From the NCBI GenBank assembly GCA_033558025.1, contig JAUCEF010000007.1, positions 6,076,001 through 6,140,000 of the forward strand: DNA of 64,000 nt, in the 5' to 3' direction. Below the pieces are notes generated by a model. That model searched no databases. It had not been told where the DNA came from and saw only the letters and a program-made list of their open reading frames with translations. This DNA comes from Phytophthora sp. 'mugwort' (taxonomy: Eukaryota > Oomycota > Peronosporomycetes > Peronosporales > Peronosporaceae). Made by a program: the position numbers and the translations under genes. Below, piece after piece: positions 53,351 to 64,000 of this stretch (position 1 is the first letter of the stretch; the number at the start of each line of letters is the position of its first letter).

Positions 53351-55438
53351 GAAAATGAACGGGTCTGGTTGGTCCTACTTAGTCCAATAACGCACTTTAT
53401 CCGGAAATTGTTAAGCTGTAAAAACCCGTATCTAAACGGATCGTGAAATATTGGAAAAATTGTATTCCCCATGCAAATTAAGAAATCTGCTCCGCAACCA
53501 GATATCTCTTAAAGCGACCATACATTTTGCATAATATGGTTGCGGTAACGACTCCGGCATTCTATGCCCGCATACCAGTAAAGTATAGTATAGAGACCAC
53601 ATTTTCACTGTCCTGTCTATCTAAAGTGTCACCAGCATCTCCTTTTGTGTAGCTTCCTTTTGGTCGCCACTAGCCATCCAACCCTATTGGGGCAGCAGGA
53701 AAGACGGTTCAGGGCGGTGGATAGGCGGTGTATGTGATAAATAACGTTGCACGGTTGGTTGGCTTTTCTGTTTGATCGCCTTTTTTTGTGGCTAAAAGGC
53801 AGGTGTATGCCATAACAAATAGAAGGCCATAACAGAGGTAATTGGTACGCGCAATGCGAATGACATGGAGTGTCTACCTCCTCTGTTCATGGCAAAGCTA
53901 AAAAATTTCCCGGTGGACACAGCGACAGAGGTATACTACACGAACAGCACAAATGCGTGGGTGACAAGACCTCGTTTCGCCACGACATCGACACAAATTC
54001 CCAGAAATCGTTCACTCCTAATGCCGAGCTTGAGACTGAAGACATAAAGGATCACCTCAAGTGAATCGCCAAGCTTCTCATCCGCGCTGCTTCAACGGAC
54101 GACTCGGATGGACCTCTCAGAGGGCGTCGTGAGATGCATTGAGAACTACGTGAGGCGCTAGGCAGGAAGCAATGCCATAGGCAGCAAGTGTCATCGATGG
54201 TCATTAGACATCCTACCCAAAAGTGACGTGTCTTATAGTTTAGCACCCCCTACTGGATTTCTTAATGATTTTGTATTTTATATTACGTTCAAAGCTTGAA
54301 AGAGAATAAATACTTAGGTTTGTCATCGGGAACAGTGTTTTCATGCTGACGCAGCCACCTAGAAGACAGAAGAATAAACACACTGCTTACTACGTCATCA
54401 TTCAATGGTCGAAAGTTCTCAATGGCATCGGAGTTGTGGGGGTATATCAGAGGCAGCGTCCGAAATACATCGAGACTATTTTGCTGCAAAGGACATTCGT
54501 GGGCATGTTGCTGGGTCTCGAGGAAGAAGACACGAATCGTCGCAATAAACCATGAGTGCGAATTGTACGGCGTTGAGGTTAGTCTTGTACATTGCTCAGC
54601 AGAGAGGTCCCCATAAGTGCCTCAAGCTGTAAAAATCACCTGCCTAGCTGAGATATACAGTGAAGGATAAAAAAGCTGGTTAAGGATGGTCGTAATATGT
54701 ACACAGCAACTAGCCAACTTACCCATAAGAACAAACTTGCCACCAAAAGGGACATCCGGGTTGTAGACAAGGCGTAAGCACTAGTCCATACTCCCAAACA
54801 TCGAGACTTATATGAGCCTTAATGTGCTGTCACCATAAGTGGCAACGGCCATTCATGTGCTCCTCCAAACGCGTTTACAGTTAGCGCAGCCAGGTATTGT
54901 TCCTGGCGCACGGGTGTTCCGCTGTCTTCAGCTACACTTGGAAGCTTTAACGCATCCTCCAACGCGGTTTGCACACAGCATTTGTGTTTTTAAACCAGCT
55001 CCATCCTTTGTCATGAAAATTGTTGGTATTTGTCGACCATGACGGTTACGAAGTTACGCATTACGCAGTCACAGTCACGGAATTAATCCAGTGAGGGATG
55101 TTTATCCCTGTTAGGTATTCCCAGTATCATCCACCCGCGACACAGACCACCCACGACGTTTTCAAAGGTGATCACTCCTTCCCCAGAAAGCGTAACAACT
55201 CCATGCGCATTCGACTTGAAGTAAACCTCGATATGACCTCATTCGCCAGTATCTGGTGACGATCGAAAATGGATTCGGCTGAGGTCATCAGATTTGGTAT
55301 CTTTCGCAAACGTATCCACATCCGTGGAAATTCGTCGCCAGTCCTGTTGCAGCCACTTTATGGCTTCAACCAATGGTGTTTCCTTGTCTTGATGGCGTAG
55401 AAACCCGTGAGAGCGCCAACAAAATTTCCTGAAAATGC
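53351..55438. other. Unassigned stretch, no gene supported
   Basis: Short frames at 53865-54064 (+) and 54289-54489 (-) have no recognisable domain. A MULE or other transposon could be decayed here, but no motif was seen. 53700-53830 holds an AATAGAAGGC/GGCATAC-like AT-rich block. Confidence 0.35.
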
Positions 55439-55439
55439 G

Positions 55440-58260
55440 TGGACAATATTAAAGCAACCGTCCTAACGCAACCATACCAAAGTAAAGCAACTATATGCGT
55501 AAGGCAACCTTACCCGCTGCATTTCCAGAGTTTCGGGTTGATCGAAGCAACAATGTCGACAGTGAGTCCTTTCTTTTTTCACCGTTTCATGCAACTCATC
55601 GAGTTTGGACTGCTCGCGTTTAGCTGTCGTGATTGCTGCCAGCATCGAGCGTGTGAGGTCCACCGGAATAACGAATTTTGTGGATGTAGTCTGCAGCCGC
55701 ATTGCTTCCCACCCGTATACAATAGTGCGTGCCCTCAGGTAAGCGTCTTCAAGCTGTACAGTATACTTACCCATCATTTCCAGTACAAGCATCATATCTG
55801 GTATGTTCCGAGCCCATGTCAGGAGATCATTCAGCGGTACAGTAAGCCCGCTTGGATACTTGTGCAGGGCCAAACAGTCTGGTGTCAATCTTTTCTGTCG
55901 TAGCTGCTTAGTGGTTGAGCGGGAGTTCCTACTACGCTTCGGTTTAGGCATGCTAATGATACCAACTTGACGCACGGTTGCTGCATCACGTTTCTCGCCG
56001 GTTGATGCTTCATCTTGGACATTTTGGTTATTTACTTCCAACGGTATGGACAAAACGTGTTGCTGCTGAACTGGTTCTTCTGCTTTTGTTTTAGTTTCAG
56101 CTGCAGATGCTGGTACCAACTCTGCTACTGCAGCTAGCTGCATTGGTGGAACGTCTGAATCACTGCTGCCCCCGCGGTGATTCATACGTTCCACCAACCC
56201 CCGCGGTACCATCGGTGCTTGCCATTTCCATCGCTTCCATAAGATTAGCCGCACCAATTGCATCTACTGGGCCCAACATTGAGAGCATGCCTGCGTCACT
56301 AAAAGTAGCGTTTTCGTCATCATTTCAACCGGCGGTAGACACCTCATCTCTTCCTGATGCTTTGCCACAACGATGCAGACCGACATCCACCGTATCTGTC
56401 CACACGCTAAACTCTCGATAGAAAGTCGCACTTGAAAAATTAGACAAATGCTCGAGCAGAGGCTCCAGCATAGCCTTAGCGTAGCAATACTTCTCCGCAG
56501 AAGCCAAAGCATCTTGTTCGCACTTCATTTCTTCGTAGTCGGATGTAGACAACCTCTTGAACGCATGTAGGTGGTGTGGAAGTCTCCATTTTATCGTCGC
56601 CTTTGGGCAACCTTTTCGGCAACCGTAACTTTGACATGCGTACACTTTCTTCAACGAGCCCGCAGCGACAGCCAGATTATCCTTAATATCCAAAGCAACC
56701 AATGTACTCCATCTGTTGTGGATCGCATTGGCAGGTAGATTATCAAGTTTGTGGCATTTGCTTGCTACATACGTCAGGTGACGACACGGTAAGTGATTAC
56801 TTGCGTAAAACAAACAGGTGCACGTCCAGTCGAGATCGTGGCAGTGACACGTTTGCTGCGAGCAGTAAACAATCCAAACCCAAAACGTTATTACATCCAC
56901 ATGGTTCACGACCCCCCCCCCCCCCCATTCCATTTTCACCTTCTCCAACATATTGGTCGATAGCCTGCTCGCCACCGCTCGCAAAAATAGCGAAACTGTA
57001 TTTGGCACTCGGGATGACAGTGCTGTTTCTCTATCTCCGACACAATTTGCTGCGTAATGGTCATCTGATGTTGAAGCAGGCTTGCAATCGTTTTATCGAT
57101 CCTTGTCTTCATTCTAAGCAGCATGTCCTACTGGTTCCAGTTAGACTCTATCCGATTCGTAGTAGTGTTGCCAGCCGTAAAATGCTTGCCTCGAGCAAAA
57201 TTTGCCCACATTGCACGGCATGAATTCCAATTCTTCTCGAAATAACCTAAAAAGACTTGTCTCCTGTTATCGTGCCATACCGCTTCAGGTCTTCGTATTC
57301 GGACTTATACATATTCTTCGTCACACTGGTGCATAGGGCAACGTGTTAGTTGCATGAAGAAAATACAAATTACATCACGTAATACAAACCTGTAAAGCAG
57401 CTTTGTCGTCACCCGCAGGAGTTCTTCGCGCTGCGTCATCGTGAGCCGGTACACAGGCCGCTTCATTATTTTCTTCCAGTAGGATATTGCGTGGAACTGA
57501 CACAGCAAAATCGTTGCGTTTGGAAAAGACTCTTCCAGGACTTGCCGTTCAACAGAGGCGTTGTCAATGGCCACGGCCGTCGCATCTTGCCGTTTTGGGT
57601 TCTTTTCTTTGAAATACTCCAGAACGGTCGAAATAGTCGTGGCCTGCTCATTCAAGCAGATGAAATCGACGACAGGGGAGCCTCTGCTCGTAGCTGTGGT
57701 GACGACCAAGCTCCCTACGTCCACAAACAATCCCACAACACAGTTTATTCAGCCCAAGTTTTCTCTATCATTTGTAGGGTTGCTATACACAAATAAGGTT
57801 GCCGAAAAAACTTGAGATTGCTATACGCAGGGCCTAACGCAGCCAAGTGATATCCTTGATTGTTCGTGCCGTGTGTGAAGTCCATCACCAACGTCTCACC
57901 CCACCCCTCAAACATGAGCTTTTGAACTTTTCAGAATCTCGTAGCTCGCATTGTGCATTGACGCCAGCTCTTCAATATGTTTGATTGTGGGTTTGCGAGG
58001 CTGGTACTTCGTAGAGGTAGCATACTTGATAGGTCACTATCACTATCCGCAACGGCTACAATCGAATCGCTCTGGTCAGAAACCTTCCGGTTTTGGGCGA
58101 GAAGGGCGAGGGAATGTGATGAGAGTTCCTCTTCTTGTTTTGGATGCATACTTCTTCTACAAAAGAGGCAACTACTAGCAGCAAACAGTTGGTAAAAAAA
58201 AATCAACCCGAGATCATATAGCAACCACAACGCAAAAAAAGCAACCTTAACATACCTGGT
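55440..58260. repeat. Clustered GCAACC subterminal motifs around the SWIM-MULE
   Basis: GCAAC(C) occurs four times at 55452-55510, in reverse orientation (GGTTGC/ATTGC) three times at 57775-57825, and again at 58216-58250. TATAGCAACC at about 58215 pairs with GGTTGCTATA at about 57778. Such subterminal repeats are typical transposase binding sites. Exact element ends were not found. Confidence 0.4.
55463..58230 (-). pseudogene. SWIM-type Mutator-like (MULE) transposase
   Basis: On the minus strand the parts run from about 58230 down. A Ser/Asp-rich N-terminus comes first. ETLVMDFTHGTNNQGYHLAA (about 57880) holds the first catalytic Asp. FVDVGSLVVTTATSRGSPVV and LEYFKEKNPKRQDATAVAID hold the second Asp. 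VLEESFPNATILLCQFHAIS (about 57530) is the CxxH block. A SWIM zinc finger follows (CHCHDLDWTCTC...LPCRHL, about 56800), then a long basic/Gln-rich C-terminus ending near 55463 with PLNDLLTWARNIPDMMLVLE. Introns or frameshifts separate the parts, and a 15-C run (56912-56926) lies inside the SWIM-domain frame. ZSWIM-like host genes share this order, but nearby subterminal GCAACC repeats favour a transposon. Confidence 0.6.
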
Positions 58261-61200
58261 GTGTTATTCCGCAGGCTGTCTCCTCGTCGGGCATTCTGTC
58301 CTTTCGTCGCTTGGACGTCATTGACGCGTTTGTCCGTGCTAAGCACGAGGCGGGTATGGTGCGCGAGAGCAAGTCTCCGCACTCAACGCCTACGTACTGT
58401 GTCAGAATGCCGAATGGCAAGTGTCGAATCGTTCATGCTTTTAATAAGCTCAACGCGGCCACCAATTCCGAGGGAAACGCCAATTCCTAGGAAGGATGTT
58501 CTCCAGACAACATGACGGGGTGTACGATGTACGGAGCCCTCGACTTGGTCGATGGATACTATCAATTGCTCATGCGAGCAAGCGATATTCCGCTTATGGC
58601 GGTCAGCACTCCGAGCGGTATGCTCTGGGAGTGGCTAGTAATGCCCCAAGGGCTGTCGAATGCGTCTGCGACGTTCAATCGTCTTGTAAAACAATTGCTC
58701 AGGCCCCATAGGGCTATGCTCAGACATACTTCGAGGATATATTCGTCCACAGTCGTGCGGAGCACGGAAAGACTGATGTGGATAACTACGTTGAGCACTT
58801 GCGAGCGGTGCTCGAGTGCATGGGCACACACACGTTGTATGCCAACATTGGGCGAGTATGTCTTCGGCGCTGAAGAGATCCCCTTTCTGGGATGCTTCAT
58901 TGGGAAGCGAGGCCTTCGAGCGGATCCCGCTAAGGTCAAGGCCATTGTAGACTGGCCGGTTCCAAAGAACCAGAAAGACTTACGGAAGTGACTTGGCCTG
59001 GCCAATTGCTTGCACAAATACAGCAAGAACTAGGCTGAGGTGGCAAGGCCACTGTCAAATCTCCTTAAGAAGGATGTGGACTGGTGTTGGGACACCGGAC
59101 ATCAAGCGGCTTTTGACGCCATTAAGGAGAGTCTCCTTCAGGCGCCGATCCTGGCCCTTCCAGACCCCGATCGTCCTTTCAGTGTCGTCTGTGACGCGTC
59201 GGACTTCGCCATCGGCAGTTCTTTGTTGCAAGCAGACGCTGAAGGGCATGAACGCGTGATCGTGTTTGAATCTCGCCAGATTAAGGCTACTGAGAAGAAC
59301 TATCCAGTTCATGATAAAGAGCTACTTGCGATGAAGTATGCTCGTCAAATTCAGGGTTCACCTGTTCGAATCCAAGTCGTTTGTGATCTACACTGATCAT
59401 GCGTCGCTACGCACTGCGACGCAGTCGCCTCAGCTCTCTCAGATAATGGCCCGTTGGCTCTCCTTCTTTGCGGAGTACAAATTCGAGGTGAAGTACAACT
59501 CTGGCAGGCAGAACGTCTTGGCCGATGCGTTATCACGCAGGCCAGACTATGAGATCGCTCACGTCACGACGGTGACTTCGTCTGTGACAGTCTTGATCCG
59601 CGCTGCTTACGCGCGTGACGAGTCCTGCGTAGCTCTGCTACATGCGCTAGGAAGCGCGGAGTTTAATATTTCAGACATTAAGCTGTTAATGCGTTTGCGC
59701 GCGAGGCTGCATCGATACACTCTCGATGATGGCCTATTGTACTACGGTACTGGCTCAGAAGACACTCCACGTGTCGTGGTTCCTCACGAAGAGGATCTCA
59801 AGTATCGTATCCTCTACGAGGCACATAATACCCCACTTGGCGGTCGCCTCGGTCGAGAAAAGACCTACAGCTCGGTGAGCTCCCACTACTGGTGGCCGAA
59901 GTTTTACAAGTGGGTCAGTACGTATGTACGTACGTGTGAGACGTGTTAACGGGTGAAACCTCGCCACACTCAGTTGCGCCGTTGGCCAACTTGTCTGCAC
60001 CCACGGGTGTTGGCAATCCATGAGTATCGACTTATGTTCGGCCTGCCACGGGATGCGGCGGGCAACACGGGTTTCGTGGTCTTTGTCGACTGATTGAGCA
60101 AGATGGCTCATTTCGCGGCGGTGCCGGACTCCATCGATGGAGAAGGAACAGCCACGCTGTTCATGGATCGTGTCTTCGACAGCACGGTCTACCGGATGCA
60201 ATTGTCTCGGATTGAGATCCCCGTTTCACGGTAAGTATTGGACGTCGGTCTTTTTAAGGTGCTCGGCACTCGACTCGACATGTCCGCAGCGGACTATTCG
60301 CAGACCGATGGTCAGACTGAACGCGTGAATCGTGTAGTGACATGCTTCGGAGCGTCTGTGCAGACAGACCCAAGCAATGGAGCTCGATGGTCCTACTCGT
60401 TGAGTTTGCATTGAACAATGAGGTACATGCCTTAACTGGCTTCACTCCGTTCTATGTGAACGGTCTCACCCACCCTCGCATCCCGTTGACGCTACCATTC
60501 CGTGGCTCAGGACTTGGTAGGGGAGGAATCGCCGAAGGCTCGCTGATGTCAGCCCTGTTGCGGTTCGCAACCAAACTGACGCGTTCTTGTCAACGCGTTT
60601 GAATGTCTTAAGACATGTACGCGACGCGATGGATGAGATCCAAGACGTTCAGAAGGAACAGGCGGATGCCAGAGGCAGAAGAGATGTGGAAAAGTTTAAG
60701 GTTAATGACCAAGTTTTATTAAACGCGAAGAACCTACCTACACATGCAGTCTCTGCGGTCTTTAAGACCAAGTTGCGCCCGCGCTTCATTGGACCTTTCA
60801 AGGTCTTCGCCAAGAAAGGCCTTCCGTACATGCTCAACCTTCCGAATAAGATGCGTACACACCCTGTGTTCTACGTAGGCTTCCTCAAGCCGTATCGGGA
60901 CCCGGCTCAGGTGAGCGCGGAGGCGTTAGCGCCTCGGAGCCCAGTCGGGGCGCAGACGGTGTCACGGGTAGTGTCACCTGGCCAGGGCGCTGGAGGCGCA
61001 CAAAGAGGTCCACCTGGCCACGAAGCTCGACGAGGATCACTCCACTGCGTCGAGACGACGAGCTGTTGGTCGCGCCAGAGCCATCACGCGGCGATCAGTT
61101 GAGTCTGCAGACTCCAACCAGTCGACTCGCTGATGAACAGCTTCGAGTACGTCAACTGGACGAGAGCGATGCTCATCCGCATCGCGGAACTACGCATGGT

Positions 61201-61560
61201 GATACCATACCAGAGTTTGAAGCGACTCCAGCTTCACCTGACGCGCAGCCCGAGGGTCCAGCGGACCGGAGGGCGCCTCCACCTTTGCTCGATGAGCAGG
61301 GAGACTCCACTATCATGTGGAATGCCTAGTGGCGCGGCGTCGCCGCAGGGATCGAACCCAATACCTTATTTTTTTTTTGTGAAGTGGAGAGGATACCCCA
61401 CTCACAAAACTCATGGAAGTATTAGGTGACTCTCCGGCAAGATTGCCCTGACGTCGTCGACGCTTTTGATCGTCACGATCGGCATGGCCTCGAGGGCAGT
61501 GACCACGCGGAGGTCACCATGAGTGTCCCGACACTATCTCGGGGTGAGCCAACGTCAGTC
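58258..61560 (+). mobile_element. Ty3/gypsy chromovirus-type pol, 5'-truncated, broken
   Basis: Reverse transcriptase begins inside the domain (IDAFVRAKHEAGMVRESKSP in shifted frame, about 58320). It continues with MYGALDLVDGYYQLLMRASD and WLVMPQGLSNASATFNRLVK. The catalytic box reads TYFEDIFVH (58727-58750), Glu replacing the first Asp of the usual FDD. RNase H follows (FSVVCDASDFAIGSSLLQAD, about 59175; FVIYTDHASLRT). Next come the integrase zinc finger (WWPKFYKWVSTYVRTCETC, about 59890) and core fragments (DGQTERVNRVV). The integrase tail reads FKVNDQVLLNAKNLPT with RPRFIGPFKVFAKKGLP. A chromodomain remnant reads FFVKWRGYPTHK (about 61365). Several stops and shifts. Confidence 0.75.
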
Positions 61561-61739
61561 TGACGGCTTCCGACCTGATCTTGTGACAAGGTAGCCAGCA
61601 TGTCATAAACGTGAGAACGGCAGGCTGCGGAAGCAGATGCACATGGTGCATAGCTCTAGAAGAGCGAGACAGCGAGGCCTGAGGCCGCTGGATGTTGACG
61701 TCGTCGGTGGTGTCCAAGACACAGTTGGGTTGGACCCAT

Positions 61740-61815
61740 ACGATATAGGTCTTTGATGGATCGAACCACCGACCTTGCGCTTATGAAGCGGTGCTCTACC
61801 ACTGAGCTAGCTGGG
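61740..61815 (-). repeat. tRNA-Met-like sequence, probable SINE head
   Basis: On the minus strand TAGCTCAGTGGTAGAGC is a good A-box arm. The anticodon loop TTCATAA gives CAT (Met) in a shortened stem, and GGTTCGATCC is the B box. The T stem and acceptor stem pair poorly, so a functional tRNA is unlikely. It lies between the gypsy pol end and its 3' LTR, pointing the other way. Confidence 0.5.
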
Positions 61816-61948
61816 TTGAAGGTCAGCGAGCTGTGGGCATGAGGATGCCGTCAGGGGGTTGAGCGCTCTTGGAGCGAAGTGCCCGTGGTCAAAACCACAG
61901 GAGGTGTACCCTCGTGGATACAGTGTGTCCACGGTTTAGTGGGGAGAG

Positions 61949-62210
61949 TGTAACAGGGTTACACAAAGGTAACACGAGTATAACTAGAGTGATCTAAGCC
62001 TCTGCAGAGACCTTAGGGGTTACGATAACCACAGCTAAGACTCGGGGAGTCATACGTCTTCCTCTGACGCACTACGCTACGCAGCCCGCTCCTCCTGCGA
62101 AAGTCTGGAACGGTGTGCTCACTGTCGCTCAACAGCACTTTGGGGCCGACAGCACTCTAAGAATCGGAAGTAGCAGCCTCCGGGTCGGCATCACTTGATT
62201 ATAACTCTTT
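61949..62210 (+). repeat. 3' LTR of the gypsy element (3' end uncertain)
   Basis: Starts TGTAACAGGGTTACACAAAG, directly after a purine-rich GTGGGGAGAG tract that fits the polypurine tract. The 3' end could not be fixed because no second full copy is present. A 45-bp relative of its start lies at about 52287. Confidence 0.5.
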
Positions 62211-63293
62211 TTAGCTGCTTGTTTAGTCTACAGATCTTGCTCGTAAGCGCGTTCAATCGTTTTCGCTTTGTTCGGCGTTCTTACGCTGCCCTTGATCGCG
62301 CTCAGTCCGACGCTTTGCCGTAGCCTCCTCAATCGCTTCTTTTAGTTCAGTTTTATTTCCACCAATGGCCGCATTCGGCAAAATATTGTTTTAGCGAATG
62401 AGGGCTTCCTTCGCTGGGCTCGGCAGCCAATGAGATTGCGTCTAGAATCATGTTATGGCGTGACAGACGGACGGACAAAGCGACGTTAGCGTTGAGTTTT
62501 AGGACTAACCAAGCGCCGCCCGTTTGAGGGCGGTATGTGCTTGTTGGGTCCCAACCCGTTTCGCTCGTTCAAGTGCTTTTCCACTACTGAGAAAAGGTAC
62601 CTATGCTTCGCTCCGGTAGTAGCGCCTCCGCACCGCTCGTAGAGGCTCGCTGCACTACTCGTCGTGTTACGATACTAAGTGAGCTCCCTACGCCTTCGGT
62701 AGGAAGGGCGGGCCTTCCGGTCCCGCTATACACGAAAAGGTTAATGTCGGGGCTGCCTTCGCTTCTCTCGGAAGCAAAAAATCAGTTTTAGCCAATGGGA
62801 GGCCGCCGAGAGCAGCGAGACGGCAGTATTTCGACCAATGGCAGGACGAATAAAACGTTACCGGTGTGACTGACTAACGGACGGACAGGAAACTCTGATT
62901 GACAAGCGTTCTGGGCGCCCGCTCCGCGGCCGCGTGGGCAGTGGTTAGTCTTAGTAGAAAGGGTTGGGCCCGTAGGTTCGAATTAAACCGTCACGCTCGG
63001 CTTTTTTTGCAACTTCGAGCATAGTTTTTGCAGTCCGGACGGTGTGGCAGTCGATGTGATAGATGAGTGAAGTGTTGCAATCGCCGAGGGAAAGGATGTC
63101 AAAAGTGAGGCTGAGGCGACAGGGGGAGGAGTGACAGGACGGCCAGACAGGTTGCTTTTTTAGTAAGGAGGGAATGGGGTTAGATTAAATACCAATATAA
63201 AACATCGATATATTTAAAATTCCAGTCTGGGTGTGAAGGTGTTAACAGTCAGGCTCCCACATTCATTATTTTATTATTCATTTCCCACGTGTA
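62211..63293. other. GC-variable repeat-like stretch before the MITE
   Basis: No gene. Similar GACAGACGGACGGACAAAG and GACTAACGGACGGACAGG blocks (about 62463 and 62873) lie roughly 400 bp apart. A possible A box (TGGTTAGTC, 62942) and B box (GGTTCGAATTA, 62975) hint at another tRNA-related element. Confidence 0.35.
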
Positions 63294-63722
63294 CACCATT
63301 GCACGGCGTTATTCACAGCGCCAACAATCAAATTCAAAATGTGAACGCTCGAATTCAAATGACCTTTACAAAATGATATTCATCAATGTATTCTGTATAA
63401 TAGGATACGGATGATGGCTATTCTATGCGTCCCTGAAGGAACGACTATAACGGCGCACCGAGCCGGATTCTTGGAGCTCGCTGCGGATCCTCTCTTCGCT
63501 GAAATTGTGGCGCCTGAGCTGTGCAACAGAGCGTTTTGCCACACGCTTCCCCACCATCGGCGGGCTCTCCGCTTCGAGGACATGGAAGTTGGTACTTAAT
63601 GTATCGAACGGATTCAGCAGGTATCTAAGATCTTGGAGGTAATATATCTGGCAGGTTTTTGAATTCAGCGTTCACATTTTGAATTTGATTGTTGGCGCTG
63701 TGAATAACGCCGTGCAATGGTG
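63294..63722. mobile_element. MITE with 56-bp perfect TIRs and TA target duplication (429 bp)
   Basis: 63294-63349 and 63667-63722 are exact reverse complements over 56 bp, beginning CACCATTGCACGGCGTTATT. They extend a further 9 bp after a one-base gap. TA lies on both sides (63292-63293 and 63723-63724), which fits the Tc1/mariner superfamily. The interior has a 62-codon plus frame (63411-63599) and a 66-codon minus frame (63383-63583), neither with a transposase motif. It is too small to be autonomous. Confidence 0.85.
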
Positions 63723-63724
63723 TA

Positions 63725-64000
63725 GTTTTGTGCCGTGATTGATGCGAGTGCCCCGCTATCTGGAATACTGAGCCCACCTGCGCGTGGCCGTGATTCGGGG
63801 CACCCAGCGGGAATTTGCTGCGTAACTCGCACCCTCCCTCGCAGCGCCACCACACGACCGAAAGTCATATCAGACGTCAAATGTTTTTCCGCTTCGTGGC
63901 GGGTGCGAAGCTGCCGCGCCATGACATGTTCATGATCGGCACGGTCAGTCAGGCTGTCCAGTTAATCTTTGCTCGACGAAGCTTGCTGTGCAGGATTTCG
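63725..64000. other. Right-hand edge, no gene supported
   Basis: Overlapping short frames on both strands (63735-63935 + and 63665-63922 -) have no recognised domain. A gene could continue past the window end. Confidence 0.35.

Noticed and set aside
1..64000. RxLR or Crinkler effector genes
   Set aside because: No short secreted ORF with an RxLR-EER or LFLAK-type motif was found in the frames examined.
1..64000. CRISPR arrays, rRNA genes or organellar DNA
   Set aside because: No regularly spaced repeats, no rRNA-like sequence and no compact intronless gene runs typical of these.

Overview
The window looks like nuclear DNA of an oomycete, probably a Phytophthora-like species. This is inferred from three things. 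Small genes carry short GT-AG introns, mostly 51-101 nt. One promoter has a good match to the oomycete initiator (GCTCATT...). The repeat load is typical of oomycetes: chromodomain Ty3/gypsy, Ty1/copia, MULE, PIF/Harbinger, mariner and pogo elements and tRNA-derived SINEs. No database search was possible. All exon junctions are read by eye from splice consensus and phase.

Host genes lie in two islands. Island 1 (about 0.7-13.9 kb) holds five genes: a membrane sulfatase/LTA-synthase-like protein (+), a WD40-FN3-IQ scaffold (-), a small two-exon gene of unknown function (+), a FYVE-TBC Rab-GAP (+), and a seven-exon coiled-coil protein with a C-terminal beta-rich domain (-). Island 2 (about 24.4-27.3 kb) holds an RMND1/Sif2-type (DUF155) protein (+) with a 20-nt exon, and a four-IQ-motif protein (-). 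Convergent neighbours are separated by only 94-170 bp. Several of these genes suggest membrane traffic or cytoskeleton/calmodulin roles, but nothing shows that they act as one system.

Almost everything else is mobile DNA, mostly inactivated. In order: a PIF/Harbinger element with its Myb-like partner gene (14-18 kb); a tRNA-derived SINE (19.2-19.5 kb); gypsy gag-protease and reverse-transcriptase fragments plus a mariner-like transposase (19.8-24 kb); a copia element with exact LTR and target-duplication boundaries (27,654-32,511); a gypsy pol with chromodomain joined to a foreign-looking coiled-coil gag (34.9-41 kb, -); a MULE (42.6-45 kb); two unrelated pogo-type transposons back to back, each with readable TIRs (47,532-49,319 and 49,467-51,388); SINE copies and a gypsy fragment (51.6-53.3 kb); a SWIM-type MULE (55.4-58.2 kb, -); a gypsy pol with chromodomain and 3' LTR (58.3-62.2 kb); and a 429-bp MITE with 56-bp perfect TIRs (63,294-63,722).

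I did not find a convincing new multi-gene system. The most unusual observations are a 27-nt intron in the scaffold gene, the scaffold's architecture, the 20-nt exon in the RMND1-like gene, the pogo pair, the MITE, and four perfect long-stem hairpins in non-coding DNA.
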